Positions 24,353 through 37,344 of a stretch of DNA of 64,000 bases are shown here, piece after piece. Position 1 is the stretch's first letter. Every line of letters begins with the position of its first letter. This DNA is from Shewanella mangrovisoli (GTDB taxonomy: Bacteria > Pseudomonadota > Gammaproteobacteria > Enterobacterales > Shewanellaceae): assembly GCF_019457635.1 (NCBI RefSeq), contig NZ_CP080412.1, positions 2,170,001 to 2,234,000 on the forward strand, read 5' to 3'. The notes beneath the pieces are model-generated. The model was not told the origin of the DNA, ran no database searches, and saw only the letters and a list, made by a program, of their open reading frames with translations. Both the position numbers and the translations under genes were made by a program.

Positions 24353-25036
24353 ATGTCATTGCAAGCTAAAGTCAGTAGAGGAGAATACGAAGGCACTCCT
24401 TTGTTTCCTCATCTACACGAGGATGGAATGTATGTCGCAACCCGTACCAGGTACAAGGCAGATTATGTGCGGGTAAAGAACCTTGAACAATTAGAAGCTC
24501 TCGTTCAACAAGGTTATGGTGCAAGAATGTCAAATCCTGATATTCCAAATGCGCCTTCGTTCATAGTTAACAAAAATATTGAAGTCAGTGATCAGGCAAA
24601 TAACTTATCTAAAGCTTTGCCTAAAGCTATAGAGGATCTCGATCTTGACCCTGATTCAGTGACAAAACGTCGTGCTGAACAATCACTACTCCGAGCATTT
24701 TTGTTAAATGGTCGCGAGCACGCACCTTGCATATTATGTAGCCGTGATTTACCTGAAAACATGTTAGTGGCTGCGCATATAAAGAAAAGGTCAAAATGCA
24801 GCACAGAAGAAAAGCTGGATTTTGGGAATGTTGCAGCCCTAATGTGTAAATTAGGCTGTGACGATCTTTTCGAAAAAAAATATGTTTATGTTTCAAATGG
24901 GCGGCTAGTCGGTAACTTTAACACAACTCTTACAGAGCCTTTGAGGGATGCAATAAAAGCTTTAGAGGGCAATACTGTTTCCAATTGGAGTAGCAGCGAA
25001 AGGTACTATGCTTGGCATGCAAAACAATCAACATAA
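24353..25036 (+). CDS. cassette 6: HNH-type nuclease-like protein
   Basis: 227 aa. The C-terminal half resembles an HNH endonuclease domain: Cys126-x2-Cys129, then AAHIKKRSK with His142, then FGNVAALMCKLGCDDLFE (Asn159, Cys165/Cys169, Asp170-171). The usual pattern is AHI...N..LLC..HD.LFD; here Cys-Asp replaces His-Asp, so activity is uncertain. The N-terminal part (about 1-120) is unknown. Such domains occur in restriction-like and defence proteins, but no methyltransferase or partner gene is adjacent. It is the longest cassette gene here. Confidence 0.7.
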   Translation: MSLQAKVSRGEYEGTPLFPHLHEDGMYVATRTRYKADYVRVKNLEQLEALVQQGYGARMSNPDIPNAPSFIVNKNIEVSDQANNLSKALPKAIEDLDLDPDSVTKRRAEQSLLRAFLLNGREHAPCILCSRDLPENMLVAAHIKKRSKCSTEEKLDFGNVAALMCKLGCDDLFEKKYVYVSNGRLVGNFNTTLTEPLRDAIKALEGNTVSNWSSSERYYAWHAKQST

Positions 25037-25038
25037 AG

Positions 25039-25088
25039 CGCTTAACAATTACAGCCAGCAGGACAAACCTACGCTGTAGGCGTTAACC
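25039..25088 (+). other. attC site 6
   Basis: Short site of about 50 bases: left core CTTAAC, right core GTTAACC (25082-25088), with TTACAGC and GCTGTA as inner arms. Confidence 0.78.
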
Positions 25089-25101
25089 CCCTAGGAGAAT
25101 T

Positions 25102-25629
25102 ATGAAGCATCTAAGCATATTTTTAATTCTTGTATTTACTGCTTTTAGCCAATCTACATTCGCTTGTTCCTTTGGAGGTGCGGACCTTTTTAAACCCACC
25201 TTGGAAGGCTGGGAAGAACATCCTGGACCAGCTCAAAAAGGTGAGAAAGGAGATTACTGGGAAAAAGTTCCAGCTCCGGTAGTCAAGGTTTCAAGTATCA
25301 CAAGAGGTTTGGCTAAATCAGGCTGCTCGTGCGATGACGCAGGGGTTATCCTGTTAGAAATCTCGTTGCCGAAAGAATCGACCTATTCAATTGAAGAATT
25401 TGCTGTCTATTTCCGTGTTAAAGAGGGGCTGTTGCCGGATGCTATATTTCCTGACGTTCCGCTAGTTGGTGAGTATAAAGATGGGAAAATGACATTGTTA
25501 CTTGCGTGGCTGGATGGGCACCCATCGCGTCAAATACCTCTTGATTTAAAGGTAGAGGCATTCTTTATTACCAACAGCCTTAACATTGGTGAATCTACCA
25601 TATTCAATATTGTGGCAAGCAAGGGTTAA
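25102..25629 (+). CDS. cassette 7: secreted hypothetical protein
   Basis: 175 aa with a clear signal peptide (KHLSIFLILVFTAFSQ, cut near TFA-C). The mature protein starts with Cys, but the preceding residues are not a good lipobox, so a periplasmic protein is more likely than a lipoprotein. A CSCDD motif lies in the middle. Family not recognised. Shine-Dalgarno AGGAGA precedes the ATG. Its stop overlaps the remnant attC 7. Confidence 0.78.
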   Translation: MKHLSIFLILVFTAFSQSTFACSFGGADLFKPTLEGWEEHPGPAQKGEKGDYWEKVPAPVVKVSSITRGLAKSGCSCDDAGVILLEISLPKESTYSIEEFAVYFRVKEGLLPDAIFPDVPLVGEYKDGKMTLLLAWLDGHPSRQIPLDLKVEAFFITNSLNIGESTIFNIVASKG

Positions 25630-25647
25630 CAAGTGCAGGCGTTAGGA
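25625..25647 (+). other. attC site 7, reduced to its cores
   Basis: GTTAAC (25625-25630) and GTTAGGA (25641-25647) are only 10 bases apart, with no room for inner arms. It looks like an attC that lost its stem by deletion, fusing cassettes 7 and 8. Confidence 0.6.
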
Positions 25648-25653
25648 GACTAG

Positions 25654-26067
25654 ATTAGACTGGCTAAGGATTTAGCAAAAGCAGCATACTTTACTCTGTC
25701 GAATATGCGGCCATATTATGCACAATACTATGTAGATTGGGATCAAGCTCAAATTGAGCAAATGACACAAGAGCTTGTGAACTTTGATATTTTGTTTGAA
25801 GAAAAGCTTGTTGGTGTTGTTAGATTATCTTTTGACATTGAAGCGTGCTGGTTACGAGATTTACAAGTGGATCAGAGTTACCAGAATCGTGGGATTGGCT
25901 CAATCGCTATTGCTGAGGCAGAACGTCTGGCTAAAGAGCATGGCTTTCACATTTTGAAGCTTAAAGTGTTTAAAAATAGCCCTGCCGTTCATTTGTATAA
26001 GAGACAAGGGTTTGGTTTAACAAGTGAAGATGATCGGTTTTACTACATGAGCCGTGCCGTATCCTAA
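25654..26067 (+). CDS. cassette 8: GNAT acetyltransferase, probable ATT start
   Basis: Acetyl-CoA-dependent N-acetyltransferase. The acetyl-CoA loop is QNRGIGSIAIAEAE, and the C-terminal KLKVFKNSPAVHLYKRQGF motif is typical. The first ATG (25705) would drop the usual N-terminal strand and helix, yet the frame is open back to a TAG at 25651 and reads RLAKDLAKAAYFTLSNMRPYY, a normal GNAT N-terminus. AGGAG (25644-25648) lies five bases before an ATT codon at 25654, so ATT is either the start or a mutated ATG. From ATT the protein is 137 aa; from ATG 120. Substrate unknown. Confidence 0.72.
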   Translation: MRLAKDLAKAAYFTLSNMRPYYAQYYVDWDQAQIEQMTQELVNFDILFEEKLVGVVRLSFDIEACWLRDLQVDQSYQNRGIGSIAIAEAERLAKEHGFHILKLKVFKNSPAVHLYKRQGFGLTSEDDRFYYMSRAVS

Positions 26068-26152
26068 CAATCAAATTTTATCGTTAGCAAAAAGCGTTGG
26101 TGGCGCGTCAACCCACTGCGCGGTTTTCCGCGCTAAATTTAGGCGTTACCCC
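26062..26152 (+). other. attC site 8 (last of the array)
   Basis: Left core CCTAAC, right core GTTACCC (26145-26151). AAATTT arms pair next to the cores; GCGCGG/CCGCGC forms an inner hairpin. Confidence 0.78.
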
Positions 26153-26437
26153 ATAGACATTTTTACCCGAAATTCACCTGATACAGCTGACGTCCTGACA
26201 CGCCTTTGTTCCTTTCCACGCGTCTTGCTTCGGCTTGTATGAAACTTCAATACGTGAGGCACGTTCTTATCCAACGCATTTTAGTGGCGAGTATTAATCT
26301 TTATTATTCAATGCTTCATCTTTGCTGTGAAAGGTTGGTTGTATACGCCAAGCTAGGCTGAAACGTTATTTCTCTCCCATAAAAAAGGCGCTAGTGCGCC
26401 TTTTTGAAGAATAAATCTGGGGAGTAAAGCCATTCGC
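26153..26437. other. gene-free end of the cassette region
   Basis: About 285 bases between the last attC and the DUF2897 gene. No gene is supported. It could be the remains of one more cassette: ACGTTATTT near 26363 resembles a right core, but no paired left core is evident. It ends with the terminator at 26382-26405. Confidence 0.5.
26382..26405. terminator. bidirectional terminator at the end of the kds/kdn operon
   Basis: AAAAAGGCGC (26382-26391) and GCGCCTTTTT (26396-26405) form a perfect 10-bp stem with a TAGT loop. It serves the minus-strand operon and would also stop transcription from the cassette array. Confidence 0.9.
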
Positions 26438-26674
26438 TTAGGGTTTATCTTGCTCAACTTGGGTTGATTTATCGCCATTCTCAATTGTCACATCCGCAGA
26501 CTTATCGGCATCGGGTGAGGGATTGGCGCGATTATCGGTCTTTAACTGTTTCTCTTTATCGTGCTGACCAAACTGTGGCAGTTTGAATTTGGCACTGTAT
26601 TTCAGTGCGGCAAGATTGCTGGCAATCACCCCGACCACCAAAATAATAATGATCCACACTTCTAAGCTCGACAT
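26438..26674 (-). CDS. DUF2897-type small membrane protein
   Basis: 78 aa. One N-terminal membrane span (VWIIIILVVGVIASNLAALKY) followed by a hydrophilic tail rich in Asp, Lys and Ser. This layout matches the DUF2897 family, of unknown function. AAGGAG precedes the ATG. It is 28 bases downstream of kdsB and probably the last gene of that operon. Confidence 0.78.
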   Translation of the reverse strand: MSSLEVWIIIILVVGVIASNLAALKYSAKFKLPQFGQHDKEKQLKTDNRANPSPDADKSADVTIENGDKSTQVEQDKP

Positions 26675-26702
26675 GGCAACTCCTTATTGAGCAAGGGCCT
26701 GA

Positions 26703-27440
26703 TTAATCAACGGCTAAACGCTGCTCACACTTACGAATATCTTCCGGCGTGTCAACTTCGATTGAGTCGAAGGCGCTGATGGCGACTTTGATCTTATGGC
26801 CATGTTCTAGGGCGCGTAGCTGCTCTAACTTTTCCAGATCTTCGAGACGACCTAAGGGGAGGGCGGCGAAGGCTTGCACGAATCTACGGGTGTAAGCATA
26901 CACGCCTAAGTGCTTGTAAACTGGATAATCTTTGGTATCGCGGCCGAAGGGAATACGTGCGCGGGAGAAATACAGCGCGTAGTAGTCGTTATCGAACACC
27001 ATCTTCACATGCATAGGATCGTCGAGCTCGGCTTTGTTGACAATTTCATAGCCGAGGGTCGCCATTTCGAACTCGCCGGGATGACGTTCGAAGAGGCTGA
27101 TCACTTGCTCGATGGAAGTCGGGTCGATTAGCGGTTGGTCGCCTTGAAGGTTAATGACCAGATCGTCATCCTTCAAACCTAATTGGTTAATCGCATCATT
27201 GATACGGTCTGTGCCCGATGCGGCATCAGGGCTGGTCATGACTACTTTGCCACCGAAACCTTCTACGGCGCTTTTAATACGCTCATCATCGGTTGCAACA
27301 TAAATATTGGTGAGGCCTTTGGCTAACGACGCGCGTTCGTACACGTGTTGGATCATCGGCTTGCCGTTAATCGGGGCTAAGGGCTTGCCCGGGAAGCGGC
27401 TTGAACCGTAACGCGCCGGGATTAACAGAGTCACATTCAT
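26703..27440 (-). CDS. kdsB: KdsB, CMP-Kdo / CMP-Kdo8N synthetase
   Basis: Cytidylyltransferase that activates Kdo with CTP for transfer to lipid A. In Shewanella oneidensis the enzyme encoded beside kdnAB uses 8-amino-Kdo. 245 aa (E. coli KdsB 248). Clear motifs: [15 protein letters not shown] (nucleotide binding), ATDDERI and NLQGDQPLI. Cytoplasmic. It follows kdnB on the same strand after an 82-base gap that holds a hairpin. Confidence 0.95.
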   Translation of the reverse strand: MNVTLLIPARYGSSRFPGKPLAPINGKPMIQHVYERASLAKGLTNIYVATDDERIKSAVEGFGGKVVMTSPDAASGTDRINDAINQLGLKDDDLVINLQGDQPLIDPTSIEQVISLFERHPGEFEMATLGYEIVNKAELDDPMHVKMVFDNDYYALYFSRARIPFGRDTKDYPVYKHLGVYAYTRRFVQAFAALPLGRLEDLEKLEQLRALEHGHKIKVAISAFDSIEVDTPEDIRKCEQRLAVD

Positions 27441-27484
27441 TAAATTATCCTAATTTATCAAAGATATGCAGTGTAGATAGACAA

Positions 27485-27505
27485 AAGGGCTCACAACGAG
27501 CCCTT
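27485..27505 (-). terminator. hairpin between kdnB and kdsB
   Basis: AAGGGCTC (27485-27492) pairs with GAGCCCTT (27498-27505). On the minus strand it is followed by TTTTGT, so it may partly terminate kdnAB transcripts before kdsB or mark an mRNA end. Confidence 0.5.
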
Positions 27506-27522
27506 GTCATCTGCTTGAGAGC

Positions 27523-28608
<1,086 letters not shown>

Positions 28609-28612
28609 TTAA

Positions 28613-30172
<1,560 letters not shown>

Positions 30173-30197
30173 AAAAACCTGCACTGGGCAGGTTTTT
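30173..30197 (-). terminator. carbonic anhydrase terminator
   Basis: AAAAACCTGC (30173-30182) pairs perfectly with GCAGGTTTTT (30188-30197). The T-run on the minus strand makes it the terminator of the gene at 30243-30848. Confidence 0.85.
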
Positions 30198-30242
30198 GGC
30201 GGAGAAAACGTCGCGCTTATGGCGCGTTTCACTCAAACCGAT

Positions 30243-30848
30243 TTAAATCTTTTGCGCGCGATCGACAGTCACATCAAGGTCGGTTAACAGACCATTATCG
30301 ATACCGTAAATCCAGCCGTGGATCGCCAGTTCTTGGCCGCGAGCCCACGCTTCCTGCACGATGGTGGTGCTGGTGACGTTGGCCACTTGCTCAATTACGT
30401 TGAGTTCACACAGGCGGTCGAAACGCTTGGCTTCATCCATTTGCATTAATTCATCGTGGTAGATGCGGTAAATATCGCGTAAATGGCCGAGCCAGTTGTC
30501 GATAAGGCCTAAGCGCTGGCTGCCCATGGCCGCACGTACACCACCACAGCCGTAGTGGCCGACTACCATAATGTGCTTCACCTTAAGCACATCGATGGCG
30601 TATTGCAGTACAGACAGGCAGTTAAGATCGGTGTGGATCACCATGTTGGCAATATTGCGGTGAACGAAGACTTCGCCCGGCATTAAATCGATGATTTGGT
30701 TTGAAGGTACTCGGCTGTCGGAACAACCAATCCAAAGATATTCAGGGTTCTGCTGTTTTGCCAGTTGCTCAAAAAAATCAGGGTGCTCTTGGCGGATGCG
30801 TCCGGCCCAGCGGCGGTTGTTATCGAATAAGGGTTTGAGTAGTTTCAT
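30243..30848 (-). CDS. can: beta-class carbonic anhydrase
   Basis: Interconverts CO2 and bicarbonate in the cytoplasm, supplying bicarbonate for carboxylases. 201 aa. Zinc ligands Cys42, His98 and Cys101 with the Asp44/Arg46 dyad are in WIGCSDSRVP and VVGHYGCGGV. Length and motifs match E. coli Can (220 aa). Single-gene unit, convergent with nothing and closed by its own terminator. Confidence 0.94.
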   Translation of the reverse strand: MKLLKPLFDNNRRWAGRIRQEHPDFFEQLAKQQNPEYLWIGCSDSRVPSNQIIDLMPGEVFVHRNIANMVIHTDLNCLSVLQYAIDVLKVKHIMVVGHYGCGGVRAAMGSQRLGLIDNWLGHLRDIYRIYHDELMQMDEAKRFDRLCELNVIEQVANVTSTTIVQEAWARGQELAIHGWIYGIDNGLLTDLDVTVDRAQKI

Positions 30849-31001
30849 TTTAACCTATTGTTTTATTGACATATTAAAATGTCTTTATTGCCCTAAGTGA
30901 TGCAAGCAGCACATTTTTAGCAAGAGTATACCAGTAAATTTACGCTTGCTGGTCTATCCAATGTGCCACAGTGTAGTGACACATTGATGATAGGTGCGCA
31001 G

Positions 31002-31832
31002 TTACAATACCTTCGCTAAAAACCGAGTTAAATGCTCAGTGACAAAATCAGCTTGCTCTAGGCTGGAAATATGCCCAGCGTTAGGAATATGCACTAATTG
31101 ACTACCGTCGATGGCATCGCTCATCAGGTAACTTTCGAGTACGCTGCGAGCCTTGTCTTCTACCCCGACCATGACTAAACAGGGCAGAGTAAATTGCTCG
31201 GCAAATTCCATGGTATCGCGGCGGCCAAAAATCATCCGCCCAAGCTTAACTATGCTGGGGATAGTCTCTGGCGTTTGCGCGGCCAAGTAGGCTTCAAAAC
31301 GCTGCAATAATTCGGGGTTATTTTCTTTGGCATTATCGGCAAAAAACAGCGGTGAAATAGCGCTGATAAGTGGTGCTGGAATACTGCCGGCGGCTTGGAT
31401 CATGTCCAGCATGCCAAAATATTTGGCGCGGGTGATCTCGGGTTCAAACCCGATAAAACTGTCGAGCATCACCAGTGCATTGACGCGCGTCGGCGCTTTA
31501 AGCACTAACTCTGCGCCCCACATGGCGCCCACGGATAAACCGATAACCGCAAATTGTTCGATATTGAGAGTATCCATCAGGGTTAGCATATGCTCGCTGA
31601 TGTCTAAGAGACTGTTGCAGCTGTCTGGGACGGCGCCCGATTGGCCGTGTCCCCAAAGATCCGGCACGATGCAGCGATACTGTTGACTCAAGCTGGCAAT
31701 TTGCGGCGCCCACATGGCGCTATCCCAGAGGTAACTGTGGCCAAATAACAGTGCTGGGCCTGAGCCTATATCGAGGTAACTGAGTTGACTACCCGCGATG
31801 CTAATTTGTTGTCTGTATGAAGAAAAATCCAT
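31002..31832 (-). CDS. alpha/beta hydrolase
   Basis: 276 aa soluble hydrolase. Nucleophile Ser100 in VIGLSVGAMWG (GxSxG); late His in IPNAGHISSLEQ; an acid near VMVGVEDKARS. An oxyanion-type LLFGHSYLWDS follows the first strands. This layout is like haloperoxidase/esterase or 3-oxoadipate enol-lactonase family members, but the substrate cannot be told. It stands alone, with 65 bases to the next minus-strand gene. Confidence 0.85.
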   Translation of the reverse strand: MDFSSYRQQISIAGSQLSYLDIGSGPALLFGHSYLWDSAMWAPQIASLSQQYRCIVPDLWGHGQSGAVPDSCNSLLDISEHMLTLMDTLNIEQFAVIGLSVGAMWGAELVLKAPTRVNALVMLDSFIGFEPEITRAKYFGMLDMIQAAGSIPAPLISAISPLFFADNAKENNPELLQRFEAYLAAQTPETIPSIVKLGRMIFGRRDTMEFAEQFTLPCLVMVGVEDKARSVLESYLMSDAIDGSQLVHIPNAGHISSLEQADFVTEHLTRFLAKVL

Positions 31833-31897
31833 AAAACCTACTTTTTAAAGATAAGCGCCGAGTGTAGGGCGCCATCAAGTTGTTGAATTGCTAACCC

Positions 31898-34190
<2,293 letters not shown>

Positions 34191-34410
34191 GATGATGCTC
34201 CTATCGAGGGGCGCCGTTGGCACGCATTGATTTTGCTCGCATTGTGGCATTGTGCGCTGGATGCCACAAGGGGGATATAAGCTTGTGTGGGCGGTAACTA
34301 TTCAGAATGCAGCTAGAAGTATTCAGGCAAACAGTGACGAAACGCTTAAGCGTCAGTTAAGTATTGGCTTCTAGGCTAAGTGTTGAGCCTAAATCGACTA
34401 GGGGATCGCA

Positions 34411-34586
34411 ATGAATATCAGTGCAAGCAGCCCAATGTTAGCGCACAGCTATGCCGCCAACCGTCGTCTTCACCCACTGTGTTGCCCGCTCAGCCTACGC
34501 CAGCCAAAGTGGAAGAGCTGAGTGAGTCTACCAAGGAGCGCGCCCGTGAGGCGAGTCAAGGCAAATCGATTGATACCTATGCGTAA
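34411..34586 (+). pseudogene. small gene with an apparent frameshift
   Basis: An ATG at 34411 has a strong Shine-Dalgarno (AGGGGAT) and reads MNISASSPMLAHSYAANR. After the codons around 34455-34462 this frame becomes unlike protein and stops, while the neighbouring frame continues with SSSPTVLPAQPTPAKVEEL and a Lys/Glu-rich tail to the TAA at 34584-34586. The two halves together make one sensible protein of about 58 aa. A one-base loss (or sequencing error) near CGTCGT would explain it. No known family; probably a small cytoplasmic protein. Confidence 0.5.
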
Positions 34587-34607
34587 CTGAGCGTGAAGCC
34601 TATAGAT

Positions 34608-34637
34608 AAAAGCCGAGCAATTGCTCGGCTTTGTGTT
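34608..34637. terminator. terminator between the small gene and the TonB receptor
   Basis: AGCCGAGC and GCTCGGCT (34611-34630) form a perfect stem around AATT. A-runs and T-runs on both sides make it usable in both directions. Confidence 0.75.
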
Positions 34638-34671
34638 TTAGGAAGCACAGCTAATCAAAACATGAGGTTGA

Positions 34672-37344
34672 TTAGAAGTTCATCTCTACCGCTAAATAAT
34701 ATTCACGCCCAACAACGTTGTAGTAAGAACGTGGATAATGCGGCCAAGAGTTTTGGGTTTCATCAATCTCAGGGCCTGCATCGAAGATATTATTAATACC
34801 GCCAGAGAACTTAATCGCATCGGTTAACATATAGCTGGCGGCCCAGTTTACTTCGACATGGCTGTCGATTGTGACGGCATACTTGTCCGCTAAGCCATTG
34901 TTAATGAATGCCTCTTTACGCTGGCCATTCATGCTATCTGTGTACTTGATCAGCAGGTTAGTGGCGAAGTCATCGTAGTTCCAACCCAGATTTAAGTTAC
35001 CACGGATTTGCGGGGCAGAGCCGTCACCATCGATCAGATCTAAAGGCTCAGAATCTGGGGTTAATTGCTCTTCCCATTTCAGCAAATAGGTGCCCTCTAA
35101 CCGTGCGGTTAAATCGCCGTAGCCTGACGTTTCATAGCGATAACCTACCGAGAAGTCGATACCCGAGGTTTCTTGGGATGACATGTTAATCGCTTGAGTA
35201 TTCACTTGAATTAACTTGCCGCTGGCATCGCGGAAAATCTTATCGGCGAAGGCGTCAGCGTGATCCAAGATATACTGGGCGCTTGGACTGTTCACTAGGT
35301 TATCGATTTCAACAATCCAGTAGTCCAAGGTTAAATTGAGATCGTTATAATCCCACACCATTCCAAGGTTATAGTTTTTACCGGTTTCCGCTTCCAGCTC
35401 TGGGTTGGCACCGATAGTAATTGGCAGTGAGTCAATCTTCTCACAGGCTGGGCCTGTGCCACCTGCGGCTTCACAGGTTGGAGTGTCGATCACTGTGCTA
35501 TAGGCTGCCGTTGGCTCACCAAATAAGCGCTGCATATCCGGTGCGCGGAAGGTTTCCGCATACAGACCGCGTAACAACAGGTTATCAATCGGGCGATACT
35601 CGACCGCGACCTGTGGGCTAAATTGACCACCGACATCGGATAAATCGTCATAGTAGTCGTAACGGCCCGCAAGGGTGACTGTGAGGTTTTCGATCACGGG
35701 CACGGCGACTTCGGCATAACCAGCATATTGCTCACGTTCACCTTGGGCGCTGCTGCCACCTTTACCAATCACGCCACCATTGCTGGTGAAACTATCTGAC
35801 TTATCGTAGAACCATTCTTTTCCGTATTCGACGCCCACGGCATAAGCCACTGTGCCTGCTGGTAATTCAAAGGCATCGCCACTGATCCCCGCATTGAAGC
35901 TCGATAGGGTGGATTGCCCCTTCTTGCCACCTTGGAAATCCAGCAATGCTGCATCTTCTGCCGAGATCACATCCAGTAGCGAATTACCGTTTGTGCCCGC
36001 GGTGAGGTAGTTCCACATGCTTTGGTAGGTTGGCGAGCCTGCGGTGGTGGATTCCACCGTTTGGCGTGCAATCGACCATGAGGTGTCGTACTCGATTGAA
36101 TCGGTGAGGTAACCTTTGCTGCCTAATAAGAAGGAGAAATTGTTAGTCTCAAAGTCAGAGGTACGCGGACCTAACTCAGACATACGGCGAGTGTAGTAAT
36201 AGTCCCCATCGGCGGCGCCGGCAAAATCTCCGCCGAAGGCGGTATTTTTATCGAAAACTTGGGATAACCCATTGAGTTCATCAACAATAGTGACGTTATT
36301 GCCCGATACATTGAACATAAAATCTTCGCCGACCGTTGCCGATTCAATTTCAGTGTAGGTCGAGGCATGGGTGTAATCGAGGCGCGAATACAGCTGATGA
36401 TTGTCGTTTAAGTCTTTGGTGAGGTTGATCATGGTTGAGTAACGTTTTTGCTCTGGCGAAAAGTCGCGCTGTGCGGAGCGATCGAAACCACACTTACCAT
36501 TGGCCATCATCACATAGCCGCGCGCATCACATTCTGCGGCGCTTAAGGTCTTGAGTAATTTACCATTGCTATCCACAAGGTTGGCGCCATAGGAGCTGTA
36601 ACTGGAATAGTAGTTACCCGGAACAATATCGGTTCCCCATTCAGGACGATCCGAGGCCTTTAACGCTTGGCGGTCTTCATACTCGGCGAAGAAGGTCAGG
36701 TTTGCTTTATCACTGCTGACACCCGTCATAAAGGAGAACTGGTTATTTTGCAGACCACCATCGAAGGTATCGGAGTGACGGTATTTGAAGGTGCTTTGTT
36801 CAACGTCTTTTTTCAAGATGATGTTAATAACACCGCCCATCGCATCTGAGCCGTAAATTGCCGAGGCGCCTGTGGTTAAAATCTCGATGCGCTCAATCGC
36901 CCCTAACGGAATGTTGGCAGTATCGACAAAGCTGTCAGTCCCACCAGCACCAAACGGATATTTAGGCACACGTTTGCCATTGATTAACGTCAGTACGCGG
37001 CCAGCGCCCACACCACGCAGGTTGACGGCCGATGCCGCAGGGGTAAAGCCGTGCACTTCCTGCTGGGTCATCGAGCCGCCAGAGTTTTGCGACAGGTTAC
37101 CTAACACGTCTTGCACTGAGTTAAAGCCGCCTTTTTCGATATCTGCTGCGCTCACCACCACGATAGGGGAGGCATTTTCAAGATCGGTACGTTTAATACG
37201 TGAACCCGTGACTTCGATACGCTCCACTTTATCATCGATAACGGCCGCTTCATCGGCGGCAAATACCAACGGCGATAAGGATGTTGATACTAAAGCGAGT
37301 AAACTAAAACGAACCGCACGTGCCACGGTTGTTTGCGTAGTCAT
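34672..37344 (-). CDS. TonB-dependent outer-membrane receptor
   Basis: 890 aa. Signal peptide (cut near VFA-ADE), a TonB-box-like ERIEVTGSRI, the plug domain (ADIEKGGFNSVQDVLGNL, GAGRVLTLINGKRV, IYGSDAMGGVINIILKK) and a long 22-strand-type barrel ending in Phe (LAVEMNF), as needed for outer-membrane assembly. It resembles the large Alteromonadales receptors for oligosaccharides or peptides rather than siderophore receptors, but the substrate is not shown. No TonB/ExbBD or degradation genes are next to it. Confidence 0.92.
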   Translation of the reverse strand: MTTQTTVARAVRFSLLALVSTSLSPLVFAADEAAVIDDKVERIEVTGSRIKRTDLENASPIVVVSAADIEKGGFNSVQDVLGNLSQNSGGSMTQQEVHGFTPAASAVNLRGVGAGRVLTLINGKRVPKYPFGAGGTDSFVDTANIPLGAIERIEILTTGASAIYGSDAMGGVINIILKKDVEQSTFKYRHSDTFDGGLQNNQFSFMTGVSSDKANLTFFAEYEDRQALKASDRPEWGTDIVPGNYYSSYSSYGANLVDSNGKLLKTLSAAECDARGYVMMANGKCGFDRSAQRDFSPEQKRYSTMINLTKDLNDNHQLYSRLDYTHASTYTEIESATVGEDFMFNVSGNNVTIVDELNGLSQVFDKNTAFGGDFAGAADGDYYYTRRMSELGPRTSDFETNNFSFLLGSKGYLTDSIEYDTSWSIARQTVESTTAGSPTYQSMWNYLTAGTNGNSLLDVISAEDAALLDFQGGKKGQSTLSSFNAGISGDAFELPAGTVAYAVGVEYGKEWFYDKSDSFTSNGGVIGKGGSSAQGEREQYAGYAEVAVPVIENLTVTLAGRYDYYDDLSDVGGQFSPQVAVEYRPIDNLLLRGLYAETFRAPDMQRLFGEPTAAYSTVIDTPTCEAAGGTGPACEKIDSLPITIGANPELEAETGKNYNLGMVWDYNDLNLTLDYWIVEIDNLVNSPSAQYILDHADAFADKIFRDASGKLIQVNTQAINMSSQETSGIDFSVGYRYETSGYGDLTARLEGTYLLKWEEQLTPDSEPLDLIDGDGSAPQIRGNLNLGWNYDDFATNLLIKYTDSMNGQRKEAFINNGLADKYAVTIDSHVEVNWAASYMLTDAIKFSGGINNIFDAGPEIDETQNSWPHYPRSYYNVVGREYYLAVEMNF

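Larger units (their letters stand above)
21984..26152 (+). mobile_element. integron gene-cassette array without integrase (CALIN-like)
   Basis: Eight consecutive short genes, all on the plus strand, each followed by an attC-like site: a TAAC-type core at the left, partial inner inverted arms, and a GTTRRRY core at the right. The sites vary in length (23 to about 100 bases), as in true cassette arrays, and gene stops often lie inside or right beside the left core. No intI gene is in the window. The genes are unrelated to each other and AT-richer than the flanking nap and kds genes. Confidence 0.85.

Noticed and set aside
21745..26400. CRISPR array
   Set aside because: Repeated elements here are attC sites of varying length, not uniform repeats with equal spacers; no cas genes.
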